DNA of 42,207 nucleotides from positions 1-42,207 of the forward strand of contig JAUZPB010000028.1 of NCBI GenBank assembly GCA_030706145.1, read 5' to 3'. A model generated the notes under the pieces. It worked only from the letters and a program-made list of their open reading frames with translations, was not told where the DNA came from and searched no databases. The DNA is from Bacteroidota bacterium (GTDB lineage Bacteria > Bacteroidota > Ignavibacteria > Ignavibacteriales > SURF-24). Made by a program: the position numbers and the translations under genes. Numbering within the stretch: the first letter of the stretch is position 1; each line of letters opens with the position of its first letter. Shown in pieces: positions 28,191 to 37,920 of this stretch.

Positions 28191-29135
28191 TTAAAATACA
28201 TTTTTTGGGTAAACACATAATTGTCTGGCACAATAATAAGACTTCATTACGTATGATTTTTTTTGTAGTATTAGGCCAGCAACTAAAGAGATAGGGATTC
28301 TAATAATGAGACCAAAATAATGCAATAAAATAACAATTATAAAATTAATTCCTTTAAAATGCTTTTGATAAAACTGTATATATGAAGATACTTGATTTCT
28401 GTATTTAAACCATGGCATTTTCTCAGTAGTTGCCCCCCCAAGATGAATTACTTTTGTAGATGGATAATAATATACTTTTCCACCATTCATTTTTAACCTA
28501 TAGCAAAGGTCTATCTCTTCAAAATAGAAAAAGAAACGCTCATCGAAACCCTTTAATTTGTTCAAAGTTTTCCGTGAGCTAAAAATAAAAGCTCCAATAA
28601 CTACATCAACTTCTATAGGATCTGTGATTAGTTTTCTAGAAAGATAATATTTATTTAGTACTGGTGAATTTGGGAATATTTTATAAAGAAATAGATTAGA
28701 TGACAATACATTTGCAATTGAAGGGAAATTGGATACTGATTTTTGAACTGATAGATCCTGGTTTAACAATTTACAACCTACTAAAACGTCCTCGCCTTTT
28801 TGCTTTATAAATTCCAAGACTTTTTGAATAGAATTTTCAACAAATACTGTATCGTTATTTAATAATAAAATATATTCTCCTCTTGCAATAGCAAGCCCCT
28901 GATTATTAGCAACTGAAAAACCAAGGTTTTGGGAATTTTTTATAAGTATTGTGTTATTGTAATTTTTAAGTATGTCTTCAATATTTCCTGTCTTAGAATT
29001 ATTATCAATAATAATTATCTCATAAGAAAAAGTAATGGAATATTTCACCAATGACTTTAAACATTCGCTCACAAGTTCAAGTCCATTATAATTTACTATT
29101 ATTATTGAAACATCGATTTTTATTTTTTCTTCCAT
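28191..29135 (-). CDS. GT2 glycosyltransferase, rhamnosyltransferase-like
   Basis: A 314-residue GT2 enzyme. The N-terminus has VSIIIVNYNGLELVSECLKS, IIIDNNSKTG, NLGFSVANNQG and the acidic LLNNDTVF. The acceptor side has VVIGAFIFSSRKTL, GFDERFFFYFEEIDLCYRL, with EEID as the catalytic-base region. A hydrophobic stretch near the C-terminus (about 270-290) suggests membrane attachment. It starts one base after the stop of the upstream GT4 (TGA C ATG), a sign of co-translation. The architecture equals the GT2 half of the fusion protein at 16132-18111, though here there is no sugar-transferase-like tail. Donor and acceptor are unknown. Confidence 0.86.
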   Translation of the reverse strand: MEEKIKIDVSIIIVNYNGLELVSECLKSLVKYSITFSYEIIIIDNNSKTGNIEDILKNYNNTILIKNSQNLGFSVANNQGLAIARGEYILLLNNDTVFVENSIQKVLEFIKQKGEDVLVGCKLLNQDLSVQKSVSNFPSIANVLSSNLFLYKIFPNSPVLNKYYLSRKLITDPIEVDVVIGAFIFSSRKTLNKLKGFDERFFFYFEEIDLCYRLKMNGGKVYYYPSTKVIHLGGATTEKMPWFKYRNQVSSYIQFYQKHFKGINFIIVILLHYFGLIIRIPISLVAGLILQKKSYVMKSYYCARQLCVYPKNVF

Positions 29136-29136
29136 G

Positions 29137-30345
29137 TCAAGTAATTGAAATACAATAATTATATATCTTGTTTAATGTGTTTTCAGAATTATAATATTTT
29201 ATTGTTTTTTTATATCCATTCGATCCTAAAAATGAAGAATAGCTTTGGTCATTTAAAAGTTGGAGTATTGCTTTTGATAATTCCAAATAATTACCATTTT
29301 CAATTAATAATCCATCTATTTTATCATTAATTAAATTTTCTGCATGAGGATTTCTATAACTTATTACAGGTTTCTTTAAAGCCCACGCCTCAATAGTCGG
29401 TCTTGAAAAATGACTTTCAGTTTGCGGAGAAATCAATATGTCAGAACAAAATATTAGTTCCTCTGGATTATTAATCGTACCTGTCCACCTAAAGTATTTC
29501 TTATTATGTTCAGAATTGATTATTAAAATACAATTATCGAAGTATTTTTTTTCTTCTAGTGAGTTATTAATCTCTTTTCCTGCAATAATGAAAAATACAT
29601 TTTGATTAACTTCAATAACCTTTTGTGCGGCTTGCAAGAAATCTAAAGTCCCTTTAATTTTCAAAATTCCACCTAGCATAAGCACAACTTTTACTTTATC
29701 AGGAATCATAAAACTACTTTTTAGTTCATTTATATTCTTTTCTATTATAAAGTTTTTTTGATTTAGAAATTCGCCAACAACTTTAACTTTATTTTCCTCA
29801 TGTTTTTTTATATATAGTTGAATTTTTTCCTGTTCTGTAATTGGAAATATTAAATCATTATATTTCACAATAGCTCTTGAAATTAAATATCGACGGATAC
29901 CAAACATTCCGTTAATAAAACGGCTACGGACATGAATAACTGTCGGAATATTTAAATAATAGCCAACAAGAGATGATTGAATCACTACATACTCATTAAC
30001 ATATATTAAATCCGGCTTAATATTTTTTACAGTATTAAATGTGAACTTTAATCCAACAATAAATTTAATTATATTTTTAATTATTTTTATCCAACCTTGA
30101 AGAGAAGAAATAGAAGTATTTTCGGTAAAGTGAAGATCAAGAGTAAAGGATTTCATAAATATAGATTTAAATCTTGTAATCTTAATATTTTCATTAAGAT
30201 ATTCTTTAGAGTTTGAATAATCCTTTGGAGTAAGAACAAATACTTGATTTCCTTCACTAATAAATTTCTCAATTAAATAATTCATGCTTACTGTGGAGCC
30301 TGAATTATAAGCATCATGATCTATAAATAGAATCTTCTTATTCAC
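29137..30345 (-). CDS. GT4-type glycosyltransferase
   Basis: A 402-residue GT-B enzyme. The N-terminal domain begins KILFIDHDAYNSGSTVSMNYLI and has LIYVNEYVV and IHVRSRF further on. The donor domain has KVVLMLGGILKIKGTLDFLQA, FRWTGTINNPEELI and the SDILISPQTESHFSRPTIEAWALKKP region, with the conserved Glu in PTIEAWA. The sequence is intact. It belongs to the tightly packed run GT2-GT4-GT2 that follows the flippase, consistent with stepwise assembly of a repeat unit in the cytoplasm. Confidence 0.86.
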   Translation of the reverse strand: MNKKILFIDHDAYNSGSTVSMNYLIEKFISEGNQVFVLTPKDYSNSKEYLNENIKITRFKSIFMKSFTLDLHFTENTSISSLQGWIKIIKNIIKFIVGLKFTFNTVKNIKPDLIYVNEYVVIQSSLVGYYLNIPTVIHVRSRFINGMFGIRRYLISRAIVKYNDLIFPITEQEKIQLYIKKHEENKVKVVGEFLNQKNFIIEKNINELKSSFMIPDKVKVVLMLGGILKIKGTLDFLQAAQKVIEVNQNVFFIIAGKEINNSLEEKKYFDNCILIINSEHNKKYFRWTGTINNPEELIFCSDILISPQTESHFSRPTIEAWALKKPVISYRNPHAENLINDKIDGLLIENGNYLELSKAILQLLNDQSYSSFLGSNGYKKTIKYYNSENTLNKIYNYCISIT

Positions 30346-30432
30346 TTATTTTTACCCAATATTCATATGTGTTGTGGAATATTTAAATAGAATAATACTT
30401 GTTCTTTTCTAGAGATTAACTAGTTCATAATT

Positions 30433-31218
30433 TTATTTAATTTTCTTCCTAAGAGGAGTTAAGATTCTTTTTATGAAGTTTTTATCATCTGCTGCATTAA
30501 GCAATCGGCCAATAAAATACTTATATACTATTGGATTCTTAATATTAGCATTTTTCATCACTACTTTAAAAAGCTCACATATCTGCTTCTTTTCAAGTGA
30601 AATTGTTTTAGTTTCATTATAGACTCTATAATAACTAAGATTTTCACTTATATAATATAATTTGAATTTTTTAGCAATTTTTAAAATATAATCATAATCC
30701 ATAGCAAGATGGAGATCTTCATTCAAAGGTCCAATCTTCTCAATAATCTCTCTTGCCCAAAAACTACTTGGTTGCCTAACAATATCAGGATTTCGGATTA
30801 AGTTTTTATAATTAACATTATCTCCGGAGACTTTAAAAAGCACATTTTTATATTTATCAATATATGTAATATCGCCATAAATGAACTTGCAATTATCATT
30901 CTTAGAAAAGTATTCTGCAATTTTCTTAAATATATCATTCTCGTAATAATCATCCGAATTTAACCAGGCGATAATATCACCTGTTGCTAAGTTGAAACCT
31001 TTATTTATTGCATTACTTTGGCCATTATCTTTTTCAGAGATCCATCTAAGATGTTTATATTTTTTTAAAATATCAATCGTTCCGTCAGTGGATCCACCAT
31101 CAACAATAATATGCTCAAAGTTAGAATAGTTTTGATTTAAGACAGAATGTATTGTATCCTCAATATAATGAGCCTGATTTAATGTTGGAGTAACGATAGT
31201 AAATTTAAGTTCTTTCAT
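30433..31218 (-). CDS. GT2 glycosyltransferase, WcaA-like
   Basis: A 261-residue GT2 enzyme of the short, soluble kind. Motifs: FTIVTPTLNQAHYIEDTI, HIIVDGGSTDGTIDIL, WISEKDNGQSNAINKGF, and the metal-binding WLNSDDYY. It ends soon after the region with PSSFWARE and LAMDYDY. The frame is open to a TTG at 31272 overlapping the flippase gene, but ATG 31218 gives the usual family beginning (MKELKFTIVTP); neither has a clear Shine-Dalgarno site. It is transcribed with the upstream flippase. The transferred sugar is unknown. Confidence 0.86.
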   Translation of the reverse strand: MKELKFTIVTPTLNQAHYIEDTIHSVLNQNYSNFEHIIVDGGSTDGTIDILKKYKHLRWISEKDNGQSNAINKGFNLATGDIIAWLNSDDYYENDIFKKIAEYFSKNDNCKFIYGDITYIDKYKNVLFKVSGDNVNYKNLIRNPDIVRQPSSFWAREIIEKIGPLNEDLHLAMDYDYILKIAKKFKLYYISENLSYYRVYNETKTISLEKKQICELFKVVMKNANIKNPIVYKYFIGRLLNAADDKNFIKRILTPLRKKIK

Positions 31219-31258
31219 TTTATAATATATGTAATTTAGACATAATTCTTGGTCATAT

Positions 31259-32749
31259 TTAATACTGAGCAATTATTCTTGATTTAGCAATATTAAGTAA
31301 AATAGAGATGTAAGATTTTATTTCTTTTATAAAGATCAATGAACATGATAAAGACAATAATGAAGCGGCTAGAAATACATTTGTTTTATTGAATAAAAGA
31401 ATAATTGAAAGAATTGTAAATAAATAAAATAGAATTAATTTAAAAAGCTTTATTCCCTTTAGCCAGTCTTTTATAGAAATTCCTGTCTCCCCTTTCAAGA
31501 AATAGAGCATTACTAGATTATCAATTAATACAGAAACAAAATAGCCAAATAAGCCCAAATAATTCTTAAAGATCAAAAAACCGACAATCAAAAATGTACT
31601 GACTAAAATGACATTTGTTAACTGAACTATTATAAGGTAAACAGCTTTTCCTATTCCCATAAAAAAGACATAAACCATAAAGCCAATATTGTTAATGGAC
31701 TCAGCTAATGCTAGAATAAAGAAAATAATGACACTCTCGTTAAAACCGAACCATAATTTAATTATGCTTGCAAAAAACAATGCTCCAGTACCAAACACAA
31801 TTCCAGAATAGGCTATACCAAGTTTTAACATACTTGTACCATCTTTTAGAATATAGTCCTTAAATTCCTGTTTAGTATTCAGAACGCTTGTCTGTGGAAG
31901 GAGAGTTTTGAATGTAGTAGCAAATAGTCCAGAAATAGCTAGTGAGAACCTTCTTGCAACTTCATAAAAAGGTACAACTTCAACAGAAGCATAATTACTA
32001 ATAACATACTTAATAATTGGATCAATAAAGGAACCTAATAACGAAGAAATTTGAATATTAACGCTAAATCCAAATATTTTTTTAATTTCAATGAAATCCA
32101 TTGTGGATCTTGAAAAATGATATTCCTTATGGTTGAGCCTGAAAGTGATGAAATATAATAATAAGGTAACGAAAGATGCGCTCATATATGCGAGGGACAA
32201 AAAAACAATAGATAACTTAAACAATGTTATCAAGGAGACTAAAATCAAAGTTAAGACATAATTTGCAATCAAGAGTCTACTGGTTAAAACAAAATTGCTT
32301 AGTCCTTCAAAGAAGGATCTAAAAAAAATCGATATATATTGAAAATAGAATGAGACTCCCAAAATTAAAAAGACTATTCTCATTAAACTTTTTAATTCAA
32401 GAGGTACAATATTAGGATTATTATAGAATATAATTTCTGCTATTATATTTCCACCAATTAGTATACATATTCCAATTGTTAAAAATAGAATCAATCCAGT
32501 CGAATAAATTACATTAATTTTTTTCTTATCATTTATTTTTTCAGCTTCGGCAATATATTTGACTATAGCAGTACCAAATCCAAAGTCAAGGACAGAACCT
32601 ATACCCCATATAGAAGCCAAAGTTATCCAAATCCCAAAATATTTCGCACCATAATTCATAATATTTAGTTTTAATGTAACAAATGATACCAGAAGCGACA
32701 CCATAAATTGCAATCCTAGCCATAAGTTATTCTTTTTATTATGGTACAT
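31259..32749 (-). CDS. Wzx-like O-antigen/repeat-unit flippase
   Basis: A 496-residue integral membrane protein with about 12-14 hydrophobic segments along its full length. The first helices (LGLQFMVSLLVSFVTLKLN, YFGIWITLASIWGIGSVLDFGFG) are typical of the polysaccharide transporter family, and the internal VEVVPFYEVARRFS region also fits. It would flip lipid-linked repeat units. It sits directly between the ligase/polymerase and the glycosyltransferases, the classic position for wzx. Its closest functional relative here is the second flippase at 12396-13856, which is in a different gene context. Confidence 0.84.
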   Translation of the reverse strand: MYHNKKNNLWLGLQFMVSLLVSFVTLKLNIMNYGAKYFGIWITLASIWGIGSVLDFGFGTAIVKYIAEAEKINDKKKINVIYSTGLILFLTIGICILIGGNIIAEIIFYNNPNIVPLELKSLMRIVFLILGVSFYFQYISIFFRSFFEGLSNFVLTSRLLIANYVLTLILVSLITLFKLSIVFLSLAYMSASFVTLLLYFITFRLNHKEYHFSRSTMDFIEIKKIFGFSVNIQISSLLGSFIDPIIKYVISNYASVEVVPFYEVARRFSLAISGLFATTFKTLLPQTSVLNTKQEFKDYILKDGTSMLKLGIAYSGIVFGTGALFFASIIKLWFGFNESVIIFFILALAESINNIGFMVYVFFMGIGKAVYLIIVQLTNVILVSTFLIVGFLIFKNYLGLFGYFVSVLIDNLVMLYFLKGETGISIKDWLKGIKLFKLILFYLFTILSIILLFNKTNVFLAASLLSLSCSLIFIKEIKSYISILLNIAKSRIIAQY

Positions 32750-32867
32750 ATTTACCTTGTTTTAATTCCGGAACAATAATTTCAATGTTTATAATATATA
32801 GATTTATTAATTGTTAATATTAGGCTGCAATTATTAAAAATATTCAATAATTAACTCTCTCAATTAA

Positions 32868-34277
32868 TCAAGTAATTAAATTTGCCTTCTTAACTATTCT
32901 ATAATTAGCAACGAACATTGCTAAAGTTACGCCCCAAAGCATTAATCCATGTCCCCTTAACCAGGCATCAGACATCGTCATTGAAAAAAACAAATAAACT
33001 TGAATCCAAAATAATATTAATGAATAAAAATAATAATCTCCAAATTTAGCTTTTTTAAGTACCTCTTTACTTACTTTAAGTATTGAAAATAATAAAAATA
33101 AAAAGCCCATCATTCCAACAATACCGGTTTCTGTTAGAATCGCCAAATATGTTATATGTGGAGATAGATCTTTCACAAAAGCTTTATACAGTATAGGAGA
33201 AATGGTACTATAATTCGATGAGACAAAAGGGAAGTTGTAAAGTCCAATTCCAATAAATGGATGTGCTAAAAAAGCGTTCCAAGCTGTAAACCAAATAAAG
33301 AACCTAGTGGCAAGAGATCCGAACCTAGAAAGATCTGGCTCATTTAAATTTGCATTTGATGGAACTCCAGCACTAGATAATCTATTAAAGGAGCTTGGGT
33401 GAAGAGCAACAGTTAAAAATATGATACATAATATTCCTAAAAGTAATGCTGTAGTAATAAATAATATTTTTTTTCTATTATAATTTAATTCTTTGCTTTT
33501 TCTAATGAACTGAATAATAATCAATAGAATAGTTATACCACAAGATATCCATGTATTCCTGGTCTGTGTAAATATTGATCCTGCCAAAAATATTAAAGTT
33601 AACAATAAATAAAACATGAGTTTTTGTGGTTTATAGATCATAGATAAGAAAGAAACTATAATGCCAATAGATACATAATCTACATACATAATACCGGCAA
33701 AACCAAAAACTCTACCTCCAGTTGAAATAGCTAAATATATTACATGTAATGAATTCAAGATGCAAAACAACAGGAATAAATTTATTAGCTTTTTTATTAA
33801 CTCATAATCCCTTAATGAGACAGGTATCAGTATAATTAATCCTGCAAATACAACAACTCTTAGAGAAATAAATAAAGTAAAAAAAGCACTATCAGCATTA
33901 AAAAAAGATGGAATCATTGTTATTAGGAAAACACCTAACGGAAGGACTAAGGGATTTTCTAGATCAGTTTTATTAAATAGATGAGTTACAAGAAAAGATA
34001 TTATTAGTAAACCACCTATTAATTCTGAAGAAGTAAATTCTGATACTTGAATGTTGACAAAAAATGATATAAAAAGACAATAAATCGCAAGCTGAAAATT
34101 AAAGGCAAATATGCAAGTAACTGGAATAATACACATTAATAGAATACTATGGTAAGTCACTCCTAGTTTTATTATTATTAATGGAATGACTAGTATCAAT
34201 AACAAAAAAGTAATGGATAATGATTTATTTTTTACAAACAGACTTGTCATAACTTTATTTGTCATTGATTGAATCAA
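32868..34277 (-). CDS. O-antigen ligase / polymerase family membrane protein
   Basis: A 469-residue protein with about 11-12 membrane segments and one long periplasmic loop near residues 290-350. The family hallmark AHPFIGIGLYNFP and, later, LAILTETGIVGMMGFLFLL are present, as in WaaL/Wzy-type proteins. It either polymerises repeat units or ligates the finished glycan to an acceptor lipid or protein; sequence alone does not separate the two. It overlaps the upstream Wzz-like gene by four bases, suggesting coupled expression of the two. Confidence 0.83.
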   Translation of the reverse strand: MIQSMTNKVMTSLFVKNKSLSITFLLLILVIPLIIIKLGVTYHSILLMCIIPVTCIFAFNFQLAIYCLFISFFVNIQVSEFTSSELIGGLLIISFLVTHLFNKTDLENPLVLPLGVFLITMIPSFFNADSAFFTLFISLRVVVFAGLIILIPVSLRDYELIKKLINLFLLFCILNSLHVIYLAISTGGRVFGFAGIMYVDYVSIGIIVSFLSMIYKPQKLMFYLLLTLIFLAGSIFTQTRNTWISCGITILLIIIQFIRKSKELNYNRKKILFITTALLLGILCIIFLTVALHPSSFNRLSSAGVPSNANLNEPDLSRFGSLATRFFIWFTAWNAFLAHPFIGIGLYNFPFVSSNYSTISPILYKAFVKDLSPHITYLAILTETGIVGMMGFLFLLFSILKVSKEVLKKAKFGDYYFYSLILFWIQVYLFFSMTMSDAWLRGHGLMLWGVTLAMFVANYRIVKKANLIT

Positions 34278-35461
34278 TTATGACCTATAATACTTTTGCT
34301 ATTCTTACTAAAGCTAAAGAACTCATTTTTTATCATTTTCAATTTAGGATTATTAGATTTATTCAAAAATTCCCGTATAATCAAAATTGAGATAGCAAAA
34401 AGCAAAATAACAACAGAGATTATCAAGGAAAGAAGAGTCCGTTGAGGATATATTCTCTTTTGAGGTACATTACCATAATCAATAATCTGCAAAATCGGCA
34501 TATCTTTTTGTTCTTCAAATTTAGCTTGTTCATATAATGGGACAAGAAACTCAAGAATTGTATTATAAATTTCTACATTCCGATAATATCTTATGTACTC
34601 CTTTGTCTTTTCAGGAAGGATATTTAGTGGTTGTAATAAATTCTCACCATCACCTTTGTCTATTAATTTGCTAAATGTAGCTTGATATTCGTTTAGTTGT
34701 GTTCTAAGAAGATTCAACTGAGGAGAGTCTTTTGCAACCATCTTTTCCATTATTGAGAATTCAATCTTCTTTGTCATAATTTCATTCTCAAGTTTTGAAA
34801 AATTATTCAATATGATCCTTGGTTGCTCTTTTGCATCTAATATACCAGACCTCTGTTGGAAGATTTGTAAAGAATCTTCAGCATATTTCAGATCTCTTTT
34901 TATTTCCTGATAACGCTTTTCCAGAAACTCTCTATTATTTTTTGATTTGGAAACGTTTAATTTTATGACATATTCGTTCAAATAACTTAAAATATAGTTT
35001 ACCATTTCAGCGGCCTTTTTTGGTGAACTAGCTCTTACCGTTATACGGAATGAATTATCATCTGCAACATCAGCAGAAACTTTTTTCCTTAGTATTTTAA
35101 CCGCCTCATCCATTAGCTCAACTTTGTACTCATGCTGAAGATTAAATTTTCTTACAAGATTTTCAAGGCTTGTACGACTATAAATAATTGTAGAATACAA
35201 ATCGGTTTCTGAATTTTTACTTTTTCCTCCAAGTCCCAATGGCAAATCTTTTAGACTTTTCATCATCCCTGAAATTGCACCAAGTTGACTATCCTCAGTT
35301 GGAATAACAACAGCAGTTGATTCAAATTCTTCTTGGACAAGAAAATATATTGCTAAATAAGAAACTACTAATGAAGAAAGAAACAGAAGGATTAATAATT
35401 TCTTCCATCTCACAATTAGAATAAGATAATCTAAAATATCGAAACCTTTATTATCTACCAT
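34274..35461 (-). CDS. Wzz/Wzc-type chain-length determinant protein without kinase domain
   Basis: A 395-residue inner-membrane protein with one membrane helix near residues 18-38 and a second near 340-362. Between them is a periplasmic domain rich in predicted coiled coil (SKNNREFLEKRYQEIKRD and following). Just before the second helix is PQKRIYPQR, the proline-rich motif of polysaccharide co-polymerases. The cytoplasmic tail is only about 30 residues and has no Walker motifs or tyrosine cluster, so this is not a Wzc-type kinase. It should govern glycan length or export together with the Wza-like protein just upstream. Confidence 0.87.
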   Translation of the reverse strand: MVDNKGFDILDYLILIVRWKKLLILLFLSSLVVSYLAIYFLVQEEFESTAVVIPTEDSQLGAISGMMKSLKDLPLGLGGKSKNSETDLYSTIIYSRTSLENLVRKFNLQHEYKVELMDEAVKILRKKVSADVADDNSFRITVRASSPKKAAEMVNYILSYLNEYVIKLNVSKSKNNREFLEKRYQEIKRDLKYAEDSLQIFQQRSGILDAKEQPRIILNNFSKLENEIMTKKIEFSIMEKMVAKDSPQLNLLRTQLNEYQATFSKLIDKGDGENLLQPLNILPEKTKEYIRYYRNVEIYNTILEFLVPLYEQAKFEEQKDMPILQIIDYGNVPQKRIYPQRTLLSLIISVVILLFAISILIIREFLNKSNNPKLKMIKNEFFSFSKNSKSIIGHN

Positions 35462-35505
35462 TTTGATTCTTTTTAATTTTTTAAAAATAAAGCTATTAAA
35501 AATAT

Positions 35506-36957
35506 CTAGAATTGTTTTAACAAAAGAAGGATCGTAGCAATTGTTCCTATTATACTTGAAAAAACGCCGACCCTCTGGAGATAAAAACTAAATGTTCTTG
35601 GAGCTTTTTTGGGAACCCAAATATAATCTCCCGCCTCAATTTTTACATCTTTTTTATTACCAATTGTTGTCCAGGCTCTAGATTTAGCTTTAATAATACT
35701 AACATCCTCAACGTCTCTAGCCAATTCTCCCAAACCTCCAGCTTGTTCAATATAATAATAAACGTCCTTTCCTTCGTTATACTTAACATAACCGGCATTT
35801 GCAACTTGGCCAAAAATATAAACTAGATCTTTTTTTTCAGGCACAAGAATAATATCACCATCTTTCATAATGAATTTTGCTGCTGTTGAAGTATCAGAAT
35901 CAAGACTCGTAAAGTCTACAAGCCCATTACCTCGGAAAAATCTTAGTTGATTATCAATTTTAAAATAGAGGGTGTCTTCTTCAGTCAAATAAGACATTCT
36001 TTCCATCAGCAAATCTTCCATAATTCTATTATCTGTAAGAATTGCTTCCATTCTTCTATTATCATTTTTGTTCTGCTCAAAACTTTTGGTAAGAATATTT
36101 TTTTTATATAACGAATAACTATCATTTCCTCTAATAATCTCGGCATTTTTGAGAGAAGCAGTATTTTTAAATCCACCAGCTTTTGAAATTACATCTTTGA
36201 CAGAAGTATTATCTTTAGCAATTGAAATATAGCCTGGTCTATTTACCTCTCCTAATACAAGTACCCTGAAGTCCTTTCTATAAGTTTCATCAGCAAGTAT
36301 TCTTATTCTATCACCAGGTTGAAGGGCAATATCCGAATTCAAATTAACCAATATTGGATTTTGCGCTTGTCCCGTATAACTTAATCGGGTTATTTCGGCT
36401 TGAGTAACATTTTGGTAAGACCCACTTACTCCCTGTGCAAAAAGAAGCGCATCTGAAAGTTTATCTCCTTCAACATACTGAAATTTCAAAGAGTTATTCA
36501 CAGCTCCATCAATTGATACAAAATCCTTTTCAATGTCGTATTTGGGGAAAATCAAGACATCTTCATTTTTTAGGTAAGGGTTCAACCTGAAATCTCCAGT
36601 TAGATGAAATTTCTCCAGGTCCAGAATTAGTTCTTCACCATTAATTCTCTTCAATTTAATATTGCGCATAGCTATACTATTAAACTGCGCATTAATCAAT
36701 TCAATTGTAGTTCTATCAGTAACTCCGTTAAGTTGCTGTACTTTAGACTGATTAAATAATCGTGTAATAAATTGATCAACGCGTTCATACTGAGAAGCGG
36801 GAAATGACCCGTTAATAATAAACCCTCCACCAATTGTAACGCTTATAGTAGTGGTAGCTGTTATCATCTGATTTGCATTACTGCTAGATGAACTATTATC
36901 CTGGCACTTTAGAGTGGAAGCTAGGGAAACAAACAGAATTAATAATATTATACGCAT
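35506..36957 (-). CDS. Wza-like polysaccharide export protein with SLBB domains
   Basis: A 483-residue secreted protein, probably forming the outer-membrane channel for the glycan. The ATG at 36957 gives a clear signal peptide (MRIILLILFVSLASTLKCQD); a TTG-started frame reaching 37002 would bury it. Three SLBB-like stretches follow: one with FVSIDGAVNNSLKF, one with LVLGEVNRPGYISI, and one with VYIFGQVANAGYVKY, each followed by an AGG- or AQG-type turn. A hydrophobic helix at the extreme C-terminus (GVFSSIIGTIATILLLL) could cross the outer membrane as in Wza. No lipobox cysteine is clear. It heads the polysaccharide transcript, 65 bases after panC's stop. Confidence 0.87.
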   Translation of the reverse strand: MRIILLILFVSLASTLKCQDNSSSSSNANQMITATTTISVTIGGGFIINGSFPASQYERVDQFITRLFNQSKVQQLNGVTDRTTIELINAQFNSIAMRNIKLKRINGEELILDLEKFHLTGDFRLNPYLKNEDVLIFPKYDIEKDFVSIDGAVNNSLKFQYVEGDKLSDALLFAQGVSGSYQNVTQAEITRLSYTGQAQNPILVNLNSDIALQPGDRIRILADETYRKDFRVLVLGEVNRPGYISIAKDNTSVKDVISKAGGFKNTASLKNAEIIRGNDSYSLYKKNILTKSFEQNKNDNRRMEAILTDNRIMEDLLMERMSYLTEEDTLYFKIDNQLRFFRGNGLVDFTSLDSDTSTAAKFIMKDGDIILVPEKKDLVYIFGQVANAGYVKYNEGKDVYYYIEQAGGLGELARDVEDVSIIKAKSRAWTTIGNKKDVKIEAGDYIWVPKKAPRTFSFYLQRVGVFSSIIGTIATILLLLKQF

Positions 36958-37022
36958 TATCTTAAATTTTGGTTGAATAAAAAGTAATTTGAAATTTAAC
37001 AAAGGGTAAAATCAAAACAAAA

Positions 37023-37898
37023 TTAAATCGCTAAATCTTTTTCAGAAATGACTTTAACCAGTTGATTATCAATAAGCCTTGTATTCCCTATTTTGCAAGC
37101 AATTAGTATGTAATACTCTTTTCCAGAAGCAAGATTCTTGTCCTCATGGAAACTATCTATTTCAACTATCCTAACGTAATCGATATGCGCAGTGTCGACC
37201 TTTGCGATCTGCTTTGTCATTTCCATAATGATAGCATTTACATTTCTTTCGCCAGCTAATATCATCTGTTCAGCATATCTAAGAGAGCTACTTAGAATGA
37301 GAGCGTCTTTTCTTTCTTTTTCAGACAAGTAAATGTTCCGCGAGCTTTTCGCTAGTCCATCTGCCTCACGGACAATTGGAGCAATTATAATATTGATATT
37401 AAATTTAAGGTCTTTGACCATTCTTTTAATTACAGAGGCCTGCTGGGCATCTTTTTGGCCAAAGACTGCAAAATCGGGCATTACACAATTGAAAAGGATA
37501 GAGACAATCGTTGTAACTCCCTTAAAATGAGTCGGACGGAACTCGCCTTCCTGCTTTTTCGTAATTTCAGTTACATCAACATAAGTTTGATATCCAGGGC
37601 CATAAATTTCATCGGCTTGTGGGAAGAATATGGCATCAACACCCTTTTCTGATAAAAGTTTTTTATCTCTTTCCTCATCCCGTGGATATTGAGAAAAATC
37701 CTCATTTGGAGCAAACTGAGTAGGGTTAACAAATATAGAGACAACAACAACATCTGAAAATTCTTTTGCTTTGTCAACCAGTGAAAGATGACCTTCATGC
37801 AGAAAGCCCATAGTAGGAACAAGCCCGATCTTCTTTCCTTCACGTCTTTTTTCAGAAGAAAAGGCGTGCATTTCTTCAACTGTAGTAATAATTCTGAT
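37023..37898 (-). CDS. panC: Pantothenate synthetase, apparently starting at an ATC codon
   Basis: This enzyme joins pantoate and beta-alanine with ATP to make pantothenate for coenzyme A. It shows VPTMGFLHEGHLSLV (the HIGH-like ATP motif), FVNPTQFAPNEDF, GVTTIVSILFN, FGQKDAQQASVI and SSRNIYLS. The first standard start is ATG 37871, which would lose nine conserved residues and lies 33 bases from the AGGAG at 37905-37909. Six bases after that site is ATC (37898-37896), and starting there places the conserved proline at residue 28, exactly as in E. coli PanC from memory. The frame is closed just upstream by TAG at 37908-37910, so no other start exists. See the finding on the start codon. Confidence 0.9.
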   Translation of the reverse strand: MRIITTVEEMHAFSSEKRREGKKIGLVPTMGFLHEGHLSLVDKAKEFSDVVVVSIFVNPTQFAPNEDFSQYPRDEERDKKLLSEKGVDAIFFPQADEIYGPGYQTYVDVTEITKKQEGEFRPTHFKGVTTIVSILFNCVMPDFAVFGQKDAQQASVIKRMVKDLKFNINIIIAPIVREADGLAKSSRNIYLSEKERKDALILSSSLRYAEQMILAGERNVNAIIMEMTKQIAKVDTAHIDYVRIVEIDSFHEDKNLASGKEYYILIACKIGNTRLIDNQLVKVISEKDLAI

Positions 37899-37920
37899 GA
37901 TGAACTCCTAAAAAAAATTT

